The position numbers were made by a program, and so were the translations under genes. The notes below the pieces were generated by a model. That model saw nothing but the letters and a program-made list of their open reading frames with translations, had not been told where the DNA came from and did no database searches. Shown here piece by piece: positions 21,301 to 33,169 of a DNA stretch of 43,813 nt. The stretch is from Saccoglossus kowalevskii (lineage: Eukaryota > Hemichordata > Enteropneusta > Harrimaniidae), in contig NW_003109981.1 in assembly GCF_000003605.2 (NCBI RefSeq), forward strand, positions 118,433-162,245. Direction: 5' to 3'. Each line of letters begins with the position of its first letter. The stretch's first letter is position 1.

Positions 21301-23619
21301 CTAATAAAATGGATAACAATGCCAGAAGAATGGGAGAAACAAACCGTTTGTCAGATATGTCATACCATCAAGTAAACCTGTCATTCTAAGCTACTTTTCA
21401 AATCTGCACTTTTTTCTTTTGACATGGTGCTGATCCCATAACCCAGGTCATTATATCTGAAAATGTTTCGGTGTTAGAATTCTCTAAAAACACCTAATCT
21501 TAAGAACTACAATATGAAATTCTATCGTGGCAAAAGGCAATACCACAGTCACGTTGTAAAACTGCATGTGGACGAGCACACCCCTGGAAGAACCAATACG
21601 CCAAAAAAAAAGAAAATCTAACAAAATTAAATTTTCTTTTTCTAATATTTCAGTCATGAATACCAGATAGGAATTTTAGATACAAGCTTGTTAAATTTGT
21701 CTTCTTTTGCACCTCAGTTATCCAAAACATGTGGCATGTTATTAATAGTTTCTTTTTCCATAGTAACCGATTTGCTTTCCAGACAAAAGGATCACATGAC
21801 CTATGAATGACACGCCCTCTAGTGATGGCTTGTTGTAAACCCAATAAGTGAGAAGTATGCAAATAGGTGATTGTATCAGGGTAGCTTAACTGACCAGTAA
21901 TATTACTATTATACACTTGTTTTCTATAAACCTGAGATGCTAACACCCGAATTACTACTGTAAGCTTACACCTGCCATGGCGTTATTCAATTACTATGCA
22001 TAAAAGCACAACTTATCACTAAACTTGACTAACCTACTTCTGAAGATTTCCTAAAGTAATGTATCTTTTAAATTTAACCTAACAAACAAAACCAAAATTA
22101 AACATGGCATTATCACTGTTGTTGTTTATACCCTGAAAATTAAAACTTGTTTTATGTGTTCTCCTTCTAGAAGAAAGTTATTACAGACCTATTATTCATA
22201 AGCCTGCTAGGGTTTATCTCAACTATCGAGGTTCGACTACGCCAATGGTGTCATTTTCAAACTAATTCAACATATTCACCAGACAAACTGTAACTGATAT
22301 TCTACTTTTATTGTTTTCAAACCATTGTGTTGATACCAGAAACCAATTTTCTGCTACCTTTATTCATATTTTTTACAGCTTTTGCTGCTAACAAAGAGAG
22401 CATCAGACACGTTGAAATATCTTTACTAGGTAAACTAGATCTTCAAACATCCTGCCCTGCCCTGCCCTGAATAATTTTTGAAAGCTTTCTTACTCTATTG
22501 CTGGTTTGATCAATGAAAGTCAACTAAAATTACTTGCAGTTAAAATGGACAAGCTGGAAACTAGAAAAATTCAAAATTTATTCTTCGAACTAAATTCATA
22601 AGCAGAGAAGATAAGCTCCATAAATGTTCTTACCAATAAACGTACAGAAATTCTATGGAATTGTGTTATTGGTGGCAACAAAAATATTAAGAAAATGTGG
22701 ATAACATCACTTCACTTGGTAAATATGTGGAGAATGCTTCTAGGGTTATTAATGGGACCATTTTTGAAGTGAGACAATCGAGTTTCATCAGAAGATGCGG
22801 GATACCCTTAATAAGGTAGCACCTTTTATCAGACAATGCTTTCCAAATCTCTCATGATGATACTTGCTTACTACTATATAACAGAAGATGTTGTATTTAA
22901 CCGACTTCTTAAATTATACATAAAGCTTGAAATTCCACGCACTCGTACACCAAGATACATATTCTACCCGACTACTACCAACTGTTTCTCCACATGAAAA
23001 CTCATTCCTTGAACTTTCCTCTATAAACATTGCCCAAATGCATTGGAGGCCTAAACCTAAACCAACACCTATATTTTTGGACTACGCCCAAATACTGCTT
23101 CAAAGCCACGACACCAGCTGTGAGCTCGCCAGTCCGAGCTACACAACATCGACAATACCCTAGCCAAAGGCTACTCCATTATCTTAGGCATAGAAACATT
23201 GCCAAATATCACGAAGAAAATCTGTATCACTACGCTTTACTTAACTGGCATTTATCCCAGGTCAAAAATATTTACCACATACTTGATTATTGATGCATGT
23301 TCATTTGCATATTTGACTTTCTGCATAAATTACGCCGTATGCGTGCCCAGGTACACCACCTTATGATTTCTATCGCTGTTTCTAATCACCTACTCTTTCA
23401 GATTCGGATGATTGTCTGTCATAGAGCAGAGTTTATAATATTAAATATTTATTTATTAAATAGTTAGATCTTGTTTTATCTAGATAACTCATCTTTTCCT
23501 ATTTGAAATGCTAATTATGAAAAGTACTTTCACATTCACAGACCTGCACATAGAACCAGATATGGTGTACTTTGACCTACATAGTAGTGCGACCTCATGA
23601 CCCTGATGCCCCTACCACA
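21301..23619. other. Unassigned stretch with possible decayed coding remnant
   Basis: No gene is recognised. Between about 22440 and 23290 there are overlapping open frames with low stop density (for example NIAKYHEENLYHYALLNWHL near 23200) that could be the relic of a transposon protein. I cannot match them to a family. A (CCTG)n run is at 22451-22467. Confidence 0.3.
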
Positions 23620-24116
23620 TAGTGACAATGTTTGTGTAACAAAGACTATTTCAAAGGCCAACAACAGGCCAAGAACGACAGTCGACTACCCAGACTAGTG
23701 ACCAGTTTGAATTATACAACACGATTTACCTGTCATGATAGATATTTACATGTCCTGAAATCAGCAAGAGCATGTACGTTACAAATAATTTATAAACATA
23801 AATATGTATCTATGAGCGCGTGCAGTGACGCAGACTATTTTAATCAACTGTCTGATGCGCGAGTACTTCATGGAATGGGATGACCAAACAGTTGGGTTCA
23901 CATATTTGTACAAGTATAAGGACAAACACGCCTGAGTTGAATTATTATATTCCTGTGGGAAATCCCCTGATCACTCATTGGCACGTGATCACGGTACCTG
24001 GAAATTCCCCAGATAACATTGTCCTATTCATCAAATCACAAATGTGTTCTTTTTTATTCGAACTAGTGGAGAATATCCAATATATGACAGGGATGTGATG
24101 TGATGAACATTATAGC
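23620..24116 (+). repeat. Left arm of a long inverted repeat
   Basis: From GTGTAACAAAGACTATTTC (about 23631) to GATGAACATTAT (about 24113) this arm matches the reverse complement of 25931-27172 with roughly 95 percent identity in the stretch compared by eye. It reads through as one piece and therefore shows the uninterrupted state of the right arm. Differences include a 23-27 base indel near 23810 and scattered substitutions. Confidence 0.88.
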
Positions 24117-25930
24117 CCTTCTCTATAATTTAATACACGCCATGACACATCAACTTTATGTCAATCTGTAACAATATTTTACTTTCACTAGTATAGTTGT
24201 ATTAGGTAGGTGCACTTGACTGGGTCTGTTTCAGGTTAAAAACAAGCGAGGGCAGTTGGTAACTGGCACAATACATCACTGGGCTGAGTATATTTAGCGA
24301 GAGGCAGTTACCGATTGAGCAAATACAAATTATAGGTTCCAGGGCAGAATGTTGGGTGTAATGTTGTGTCTGAGTGTGCTACAGCAAAATTAGAATTCAA
24401 CATATCAACATGGCCGTCAGGTATTAAACGGCCAATGCGAGCATGTTGTTTTCCTCAATTTTAGTATCAACAAGCATTCGTTCGAATAATATCTGTGATT
24501 ACAGGTGTGGTGTGCCCGCTTGTGTGTTGCACACACTGATGGTATAAGTTTAACGCTAAATGAAGTGAACTGACAGTTCGAGGTAATGTTATATATGTGT
24601 ATACACCGCATAACGTCCATGTCGAACACAGACAAACAATTAGTGTTGGTTGAACATAACACAGGCAGACACACAAACTTCAACGCCTTGGGCGTACACA
24701 GAATGTAATTCAATACACCTCTGTAAGGAAAGTATTATTCAGAATATTGTGTATTGGGCGGGAAGCATTCTATAGTGTTACAAACACTAGCACATATAAT
24801 TCCCTCAATTTGATACTGTTGTGTCGAGGCAAATGCCGTATTTGAGTTCATGAAAAGCAATGGAAATATAAACTGTGGCGTTGTCAGGTCGGCCATTTAG
24901 GGCAAGTTATGCTGGCAAAAAGGCAGATAAGACGTGGTTATTGCTCAAACTGAAACCACACTTGTGACGTCATACCGATATATTGTGTGGTCATTATCTG
25001 GGGAATAATCTCTAAGTCACAGACAGACTTATTTATTCCACAGAACACAGACAGACTTATTTATTCCAATCGTACAATTTTTAATGAATTTTAATTTATT
25101 TTTGTTTTTACTTGGATCATCTAATTTATAATGCTAATATTATTATATTTTTGTAATTAGCTACAAACAAATTTGCTCTTGCTGTACCAGTGCTGGTCTT
25201 ACTCGTGACAGTGACTGGTTGGTAGTCCCAAGTTTATGAATTTTGACGAGGTGCTGGATAATTTATGTTTGCTGCAAATACGTTATTCGCAACAAAAATA
25301 TGACATTTTGTTAGTAGTCTGTTTGATCCATGGCTAAACACAGGCGTATTTAACGAAAATAACTGTGGGAGCTGGCGCCACCAATCAGCGTTGCTGTAAC
25401 ATAAATGTGAACGTCTGCGGTCATCACAGATTAAAACAAGGGCAGTGTGTAGGCTTTGTGCCGTTTCAACGGGAGTCAAGAACAGGTCTAAATTCCTTAA
25501 CACGTTTCCAAAATGTTTTATTCTAACGTTCAAAATTTCCTGTGGGCAAGTGTATGAAGATGATGGAATGTCTAAATATTTGTGCAAACCTTGTTTTAGT
25601 AAACTGACAAAACCGTCGAAACTGATAACATATCGACTTGCCCGATCCGGTATTCGTTGCAACAAACACATAATTTCCCTCAGATACAGTACTGAAAGCT
25701 TTCTTTTGATGATCGGTAAGCTAGCAACACGTTGATTTCTATATTCCACCATTTTAACCAAGTACTAGTATGTGTCGTTTCTATCGTGAGTTCTGATTGG
25801 GTAATGCAAATGAGCCCAAGTGAATCTTATAATCGCTTGAGGGCATGCGACATGCAGTAAATCGTGGTGAAATCTGCCAAGGCTTAATATTGAGGCTTCG
25901 GCCGAATAAATGGTCTTTGGCTGGCGAAGA
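24117..25930. other. Loop of the inverted repeat, containing one candidate exon
   Basis: About 1.8 kb of single-copy-looking sequence lies between the arms. The only coding-like part is the plus-strand stretch at 25430-25715. The long minus-strand frame over the same bases (25234-25761) is best read as its shadow. Two near-copies of ACAGACAGACTTATTTATTCC-type sequence occur at about 25018-25065. Confidence 0.45.
25430..25715 (+). CDS. Candidate zinc-finger (ZAD-like) exon
   Basis: A single open frame lies between a plausible acceptor (TCATCACAG, ending 25429) and a good donor (GTAAGC, 25716-25721). It encodes a Cys-x2-Cys pair (VCRLCAV) followed after about 45 residues by another Cys-x2-Cys pair (YLCKPCFSKL). 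The spacing resembles zinc-finger-associated (ZAD-type) domains. The tail is basic. No partner exons were found, so this could be one exon of a transposon-encoded protein, a relic, or part of a host gene interrupted by repeats. There is no support for a start codon in this exon. Confidence 0.4.
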
Positions 25931-27172
25931 TGATAATGTTCATCACACCACATCCCTGTCATATATTGGATATTCTCCAATCTCCACTAGTTCCAATAAA
26001 AGAGAACACATTTGTGGTTTGATGAATTGTACAATGTTATTTGGTAGATTTTCCAGGTACCGTGATCAAGTGACAATGAGTGATCAGGGGATTTCCCACA
26101 GGATTATACAGGGGGGAGTTGCATGACACGATTGGTTGAAATATTCGTCTCATTTGCATAAATTAATATTCACGAGCAATGAAAAACTCGTCTTTTCAGT
26201 AAAATTATGCCAAAATTCTTTCCGATAGCACACATGATAGTTCTAAATTGACAGATTATATCGCTTCGCGAGTTGTAAAAATAATCGAAAAACTGATGTA
26301 AACGTGTTTTTGAGACACGTTTTTGATCAGACTCCAGCAAACTGTTGAAAGTAACCACAGGTTTTTTCTTTACCGTGATCATAGCAAGTTACGAATTTCA
26401 TGGAGAATGCGGAGGCACGTTGATATTTCACTCTAGTACTATTGCTCAAAATTGTTTTATCAGTGACAAGATACCTAATTAGTATGCATTTCGAGAAACC
26501 ACTGTCTGGGTGCATGCGCAGTTTGAAATGGAACATTTTTGAACGCAATAAAATCACGCATAGAACTCAGGCTCTAGCAATAAATTGTGGCGTCAAACTG
26601 GTTGTCGGTTGATTTGTTTTACAATAGACATAATTTTAGAGCCTGTATTTTTTATGTAATGTTTCTAAGTTTTGTTGAGAATTATTCTGCAAAGAAATCG
26701 TTGCAATTATTACATCTGTTTGTAAAAGGGACGTTGTTGCTTCGAGGATGGCCTACGGACGACTGACTTCGAAACGTTCCGCCCAGATCGGACGGCGTCC
26801 TCTCGTGCCAATCCCCCCTCTCCGGATTATAATAATTCAACACAGGCGTGTTTGTCCTTATACTTGTACAAATATATGAACCCAACTGTTTAGTCATCCC
26901 ATTCCATGAAACACTCGTGCATCGGACAGTAATTAGAACAGACTGCGTCACTGCACGCGCTCATAGAATGACCAACTGTGCTAGAGTTGATACATATTTA
27001 TGTTTATAAATTATTTGTAACGTACATGCACTTGCTGATTTCAGGACATGTAAATATCTATAATGACAGGTAAATCGTGTTGTATAATTAAAACTGGTAA
27101 CTACTCTGGGTATTCGACTGTCGTTCTTGACCTGTTGTTGGCCTTTGAAATAGTCTTTGTTACACAAACATT
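25931..27172 (-). repeat. Right arm of the long inverted repeat, split by an insertion
   Basis: The reverse complement of 27172-26832 matches left-arm bases about 23625-23945. The match resumes at 26108-25931, corresponding to 23945-24113. The intervening 715 bases are the hAT-like insertion. Together the arms and loop make a 3.5-kb palindromic structure that could be one transposon with long terminal inverted repeats or two opposed copies of a repeat. Confidence 0.85.
26109..26823. mobile_element. 715-bp non-autonomous hAT-like insertion with 8-bp target duplication
   Basis: GGATTATA occurs immediately before (26101-26108) and after (26824-26831). The left end starts CAGGGGGGAGTTG. The right end, reverse-complemented, contains AGGGGGGATTGG, two or three bases in from the edge. 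An 8-bp duplication and CAGGG ends are typical of hAT transposons. The paralogous left arm has a single copy of the target (GGAATATA when reverse-complemented), confirming insertion. No transposase frame is present. Confidence 0.8.
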
Positions 27173-28383
27173 CAGTCGAACAGCCATGACCTAATTTGCA
27201 TATTCTTATACAGCATTTGGAAATTTGAAATTTGAAAATCTCTGCCAGTAACATCACTGTACCACTGTGGAATAGTGTGTTACTGCTCGTCTTTTTTTTG
27301 TAAAAAAATATTGATTAGATCAACAAGATTTTTGCTTGGTGACAGGTTAGTATGCTTATCGCCAATTGTGTGCTTTTATTGTAAGATATATCTATAAAAT
27401 CAGAAAATGTTTGACTAAATTTGGATTTGGACAGTCTCAATTGAGATCAACTTTAATTATGCGCCGCGCCATTAACATAGTTTTTTTTCTCAAAATTATA
27501 AATATGACAGGTAGTTATTCTAAGTAGACATCCCCAAAGTTTCAAGATTGTACTGGACCTGTAGGATATTCTTTTTGAAAGAAGGCTACATTTACAATAT
27601 GGCGACCAGTCAGTGCCTCGATATGCACCCATTAATTGATTGTACATGCACATTTTGATAATAAAAACACCCAATGACATGAAAAAATAGCTATATTGCA
27701 TTTAGCAACGAATTCCCACATGTATTTCATTTAAGCTTTCCTAAACATTTTGTTTACTGAGTAAACATGGTTAAAAACTAGTTTAATAATTAAAAACCAA
27801 AAACTAGCAGAACTACTTTTTATACTCCCTTACATACCTCTTCATTCACACAGCAAAATATGTGCCCAAGAATTGGCTTACCCCCCCCCCCCAGGCTAAA
27901 ATCGCCTTGTCAATTGTCAGGGAGGTAGACCAAATGGTAAGGTAAGCCTACATTATTCTCTCCCAGTTACATACAGACATCCTTGCCAAATTCTGGGCTC
28001 AGTCACCGTTTAGGTAAGCCTGAATTACGTGTGTGAAGCTAGGTTAAAATAGCTAAGCTTTCAAGCACAAATTTACTGTTAGTGATTCAGGCTTAGATTA
28101 CTAGTATGTATCATTTTGACATAACACTTAAGTTTAAAATTTCTCAATTGATTTTTTGCCATGAGATAACATCTGTGTTAGAGCTTGAATCATTATTGTT
28201 CTATACTTTTTATTTTGCAGATAGCATCACTGGTACTAGTACTATACTGCGTATTTAGATTCAATATACTGATAGACTGGATTTCCTTTCTTTTTCCTTT
28301 GACTTTTTATTTTAACAGCACAATTTTGTTATCAAAATCACAGTTATGGGTAAGTTGTTAATAAAGTTCCTTATTATACATAT
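27173..28383. other. Gene-free stretch with a poly-C run
   Basis: No gene seen. A run of 12 C lies at 27881-27892. A few short diverged repeats may be present, but none that I can define. Confidence 0.45.
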
Positions 28384-28620
28384 GTCACAGTAACGCCATA
28401 AGTTACAGCGTGCCGTAATTTTGCGGTATTTTACGGGGTATTTTCATCCTATCATATTAGGAAATGCGAACTCCAAATATGGAATTAATACGCGCGTCAG
28501 CGTCCTATAATAAAAACAAACATGGCTGCCACCAGGGTTTGACTGGACCTCACACAAAGTATTTCGCTGATTCTGTTCTAAACATTTTTGATTCTGGCAT
28601 TCCTATGATGTATCCTTGCG
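28384..28620 (+). repeat. Dispersed repeat, copy 2 (longer version)
   Basis: The longer partner of 8354-8488 in the same orientation. It shares CATAAGTTACAGCGTG and the later CATTCCTATG/TGTATCCTTG block, and has about 100 extra bases containing AACATGGCTGCCACCAGGG. The order is conserved, so copy 1 most simply arose by internal deletion. Confidence 0.75.
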
Positions 28621-31600
28621 CGTCGGTCGATCCTCCTGCCGTACTGTCTTCGTGCACACTTTGAGGTATCCTCGTAATAACCTCATATTATTGACAAGGT
28701 CACTGATTATTTTTTAATAGTTTCCATAATCGCCATAAAAGAAAGTATATGGCCATAGTTAAAAACCTGGTTTGAATAGCCATTCACCCGTGCTGAATGG
28801 TTTGGTCCTTAATGAGAATGGGTTAATACATTTTTTGAAATTGTCCCAAAAATGTGTGCATTGTAATATGAGTAGAAGTTAAAAAACAAAAGTATAGAAA
28901 CACAATAGAAAAGAAACAACTACAACAAAATAACAATGGACCTTTTAATTTGCACTCAATGTTAAACCAGCGTTAAGTAAAAAAAATACAGGTATGTGGC
29001 TTACATAAAAACAAACTCACAGAAGTGCAAAATGATACATGCAAAGCTTTGATGTAATGTAATCATCAGCTTGAATACATTTTTCTATGGAGGAGATTTT
29101 ACTATACCCCCCCAAGTTTCGAATGAGGCATCCACCACCATTACATGTATGACAACAGAACACAAATTCTCAATTTTAAAAGTAAACCCATATTCCAGAT
29201 ATTGCCATTAGCTGATATTTTCTGAATGTTTAAGCTGGATTATTATTCCAACTGCCCTTCCACCAATTAGAACAGCCCCATTGAATTTGTTATATTTTTG
29301 GAATTCTAATTTTTTTTTCGATTTTCTTATTTAGTCAGTACACCCTCAGATAAGTACCTAAATTATTCTTTTCACGGATACTGGATTGGCATAGTTGAGC
29401 TCAGCCCATACACTCCCATAAAGTTTTTTTTAACATTCCAACTGCCTTTCCGCCATTTGGAACAGCCCTTTGAATAGTGAGGTCACCGCAAGGTCGCGGT
29501 AAAATGGCGTCATACTCTGTGTTGCTGTCGGATCTCTATCTTTAATTTTGCGCCCTGTCGTTACACTCAATTAAAAAATACAGTAAGTATCTAGATTTTT
29601 CGGGGTAATATCCATCATTCTCTCACTGAAACGGTTTTTTTGGAACTGGTGCTGATGTTTAAGGAATTTGACAGTCTCGAATTTCAGACTCTTGCATATG
29701 TTTATGTTTCTTGCCTTGCAGCAATGTATTTGTTGCTTATTTTGATAATAAAACACTGCGGAATTACAAACCATGTGACCATGTGTGTGGATTTTATGTG
29801 AAATTTGTGCATTTATTGCTCAGGTTTTATCATTGAACAAAGTCTAACTTCAGTGAAGCAGTCGCCATTATTCAAAGTGTAACGGTCATTAGGTCATGGC
29901 CGTTGCACTGGAATGTTACTGTGTGGTAGGAACATCGGGGTCACGAGTTCAGACTGCTATGTAGGTCACTATAGCTGGTTATGTACACAGGTCTGTAAAT
30001 GTAAATGTGAAAGTACTTTTCATTATAACCTTGTAGGGTCTCGCTTCCATTCTCTGTAGCAAAATAAGATATTCGAATATTCACATCGTTTTTGTATTTG
30101 TTTCTTTTTGTTTACTGAAGGTCTATGGCATTGATCACAAGGACCTAATGCTTCTCAAAACACCCCGGTTCCATTGGAAATCAGCTAATATCCAACAAGT
30201 TTATCAACATCACCACTGGGTAGAAGACTAGTCATAAGTCAGGTGCTGTATCCCTATACCATTGTATTTTTTGGACAAACTCAATATTGAAATTGTTATA
30301 TTCCAGAACCAACATCAGGCATATAATTATTTCTTGTAACCTTGAACTGATCTTTTATTAAGATAAAGTTGGGGCGCCGTCCTGTAGATTTTTCCAGCTG
30401 GACGAAGTCTGAAAGGGATATTAGTAATGGGAGTGCAGCGAGTGGTTATGAAGTGTGTATATATTTATCTAATTGATACCTATCATTCCTTTTTATTCGA
30501 TGTAGACAGACCGACTTGTCTGTAGCCATTTCTGTGATATGTTTTGGCCGATTTGTTTCTAAGTTGATACAGGGTGTTGTATTCTTTGTTTTCATTAAGT
30601 AATTTTGGGATTTGATCACTATTGACCGATTGGCCGATACTCTCGCTCTCGGACAAATTATGTAAAATATGCAAGAGAAATAAGCATCGTTCTATGTTTG
30701 AAGAAGTAATAGCCCAGATTTTTTTTTATCAGGTCTTACATAATACGCAATTCTTCATATTACCACCCGATTTGTGTCGCGTTTGATTGTATGGATTTAT
30801 GTTTCAAACACATTAAAAAAGGGTGGAGAGGGGAACAGATGGGATTAATGCCATTTTTGTGGCTTTGTATTTATTATTGTAATACATAGACATAGCTAAT
30901 TGTCAAATCACATTTACGTAAAAGTTGATACAAATAATAATTTTCGCTTTCCACACAGTGACAGAGCGAAAGCACTTTATATGTAGCTATTTGTTGAAAC
31001 ATAATCCAATAAGGTAGAATACGGGGACAAAGCGCCCTCAGCTAAAATATATATGTAGTCTGCTATATTGAGTGTCCCGGATGTTAAGCAGCAGAATAAC
31101 ACGTGTCACGTTACTAGAAGGTCAACACGGGTTGGTTGTCAAGATATCAAATCGTTTTTCATTTTTTTTATTTAATTATTTGACTGCACTGTAAATTTAT
31201 AATATTTGTGTCACTGTTAGACTAATGTTGTTGAATTGATTTGTCATACTATCACAGATCATTATCGTCAGGTGATGGCAGGTGGTTGATTGTTGTTAAT
31301 CGCATATATAAAATCATTGCAAATACCAGTCTTCCTTTTATTGACAAAGGAAGCCTAAACTGAAACATTCAAATAAAACATTGCCTTTAGACTGATTGAT
31401 GATTAAATATGTCAACTTGGTGCCAATTCCGAAATCGGTTTCGTGGAACAAAATGGTTTTAGGAAAATGTTCTAGTTTTAATATAGTATGGTAGAATGGT
31501 ATATGGGCGACCTCAGTGTTAAGAATCTGTCTAAAGCATATCGACAATTTTAGTATTTCTACATTTTGTGGCAGACATACAAAATGGTGTAGATATTGCA

Positions 31601-33078
31601 TGTCAATATTTATTAGACACAATATCATGGAGATAAGCATCTCTGAAGACGTTAAATAATGCTTTACGAGCATGTAATTAATGACATAGATATCTCAAGT
31701 ATGTTGTAAATATTTAAAACTTTGGCATGATACAACTTCCCTATCTGATTTAAATTCATAATTGACTGCCATCACTGAAAATCACATGAATTGTATCAGA
31801 TTCTATGCATTAACTTTAGTTGACAATCATGACCAAAAACCTTCAGTACAAATGTCTACTTTTAAATTAGTCAGTATCACTGCTTAATGCAAATCAGGGA
31901 ATACAGCAATTTGTTGACATCGTTTTTTATTGGTTTTGTTTTCAATTATTACTTCAATTTAGAATAACAATTTCTAAACTTACCCCTATGGTACAGCACA
32001 CTGTCAGGGAAGGATGTCGACTTTAACGTAGTGTGGTATGAAATGGTGATCTTTACTCGAATGTTAACATAGGGATAACTCGGCATATACTGAGCTTAGA
32101 GTAAAATGGTTGTCCCTGGGCAAACTGCCAAGCCCAGGGAGCAAACAAGTGGACCAGGTCCTGTGTATATGTCTGAGTCTGTCTAAGTCTATCTAAGTCT
32201 GTATCTCTCTGAGTCTTTCTAAAGTAACATGTCATTTTATGAGGTAAATGACGTGATCCAAATTGATACATCACATGACTCAACACACCATTTATGATAT
32301 GCGGGTGTATTGAGTCACTGTCCTAAGTTTCCTGAAATAGATTGAATAAAAATACAATAGTAGTTTTAGCACCTCAACACCGTAGTAAAATGCTCTGTGG
32401 GCTGATTTGTCGCAGGGAATAAAGTATTACGAATTATGTTATTACACGTGGTGTCATACACTGTCAGCTGCCCATATACCACATATACTTGCTACACGGA
32501 TATTGTTTTAGAAACCACGCTTGTTGAGAGCAATGTGAAGATACGCTTGATATTGTTCCAATACAAGCGTCAATTCTGACAACGCTGGGTGAAAATGATG
32601 GGTGTCCGTACGAACGATATGACACTACAAAAATAACATTACGCTTTTCCACAGCTAAGGCAACGTTTTAATACATTACCCGTATGAATCGAAAGAACAG
32701 AAAATATTTTGTATGCACTGATGCAAAACGAGCTATTGAAGTAAAACACATGAAATATAAACAATATTGGTAGACATATTTGAATTTTAACCAAATATAA
32801 TCTTACCGTGACCTGATTAAGGAATGAGTAACAAGATTATTATTGGTTTCTGAATACAAACATTTTCTTATGCTCAGTAATCCTAACCATGTTTTGAGAG
32901 TTTGGCAAATGTGCCCCAAAATAAGCTAGGGTTAAAGGCGATGTCAATTGCTAATTATAGAGCTAGCAATATTGGACCCAGGGCCCTGCAACGTAAATTT
33001 AGGCTAAAAATGCTCAACGCCAGTAACCGACATCATAACTTTTATTTGTATTCAAATTAGTTTGTACTGTTTTTACAG
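28621..33078. other. Long gene-free stretch upstream of the sulfotransferase
   Basis: No convincing exon on either strand. Two near-copies of a 45-base segment occur at 29241-29286 and 29432-29475 (sharing CCAACTGCC, TTCC, GAACAGCCC). A non-coding first exon and promoter of the sulfotransferase gene probably lie somewhere here, because its first coding exon is preceded by a good splice acceptor. Confidence 0.4.
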
Positions 33079-33084
33079 GCAAAA

Positions 33085-33169
33085 ATGGGAAGACGTTATC
33101 TGACTAATTGTTTGACAGTAACCAGGTTTATATGTTTTTTTTGTGTCGTGATAGGTGTACAATATTTAG
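33085..33169 (+). CDS. Sulfotransferase exon 1: cytosolic tail and membrane anchor
   Basis: Follows the acceptor TTTTTACAG (ending 33078) with six untranslated bases before ATG in a favourable AAAAATGG context. It encodes MGRRYLTNCLTVTR and the hydrophobic anchor, typical of type II Golgi enzymes. The donor is GTAATG. The acceptor implies a 5'-UTR exon further upstream. Confidence 0.85.

Noticed and set aside
25234-25761. 175-residue minus-strand open frame
   Set aside because: It overlaps the plus-strand zinc-finger-like exon, which has splice sites and ordered cysteines; the minus frame shows no motif I recognise.
26682-27257. Minus-strand frames matching plus-strand frames at 23632-24098
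   Set aside because: The match reflects the long inverted repeat at DNA level; the frames contain different stops and one runs into the hAT-like insertion, so no protein conservation is implied.
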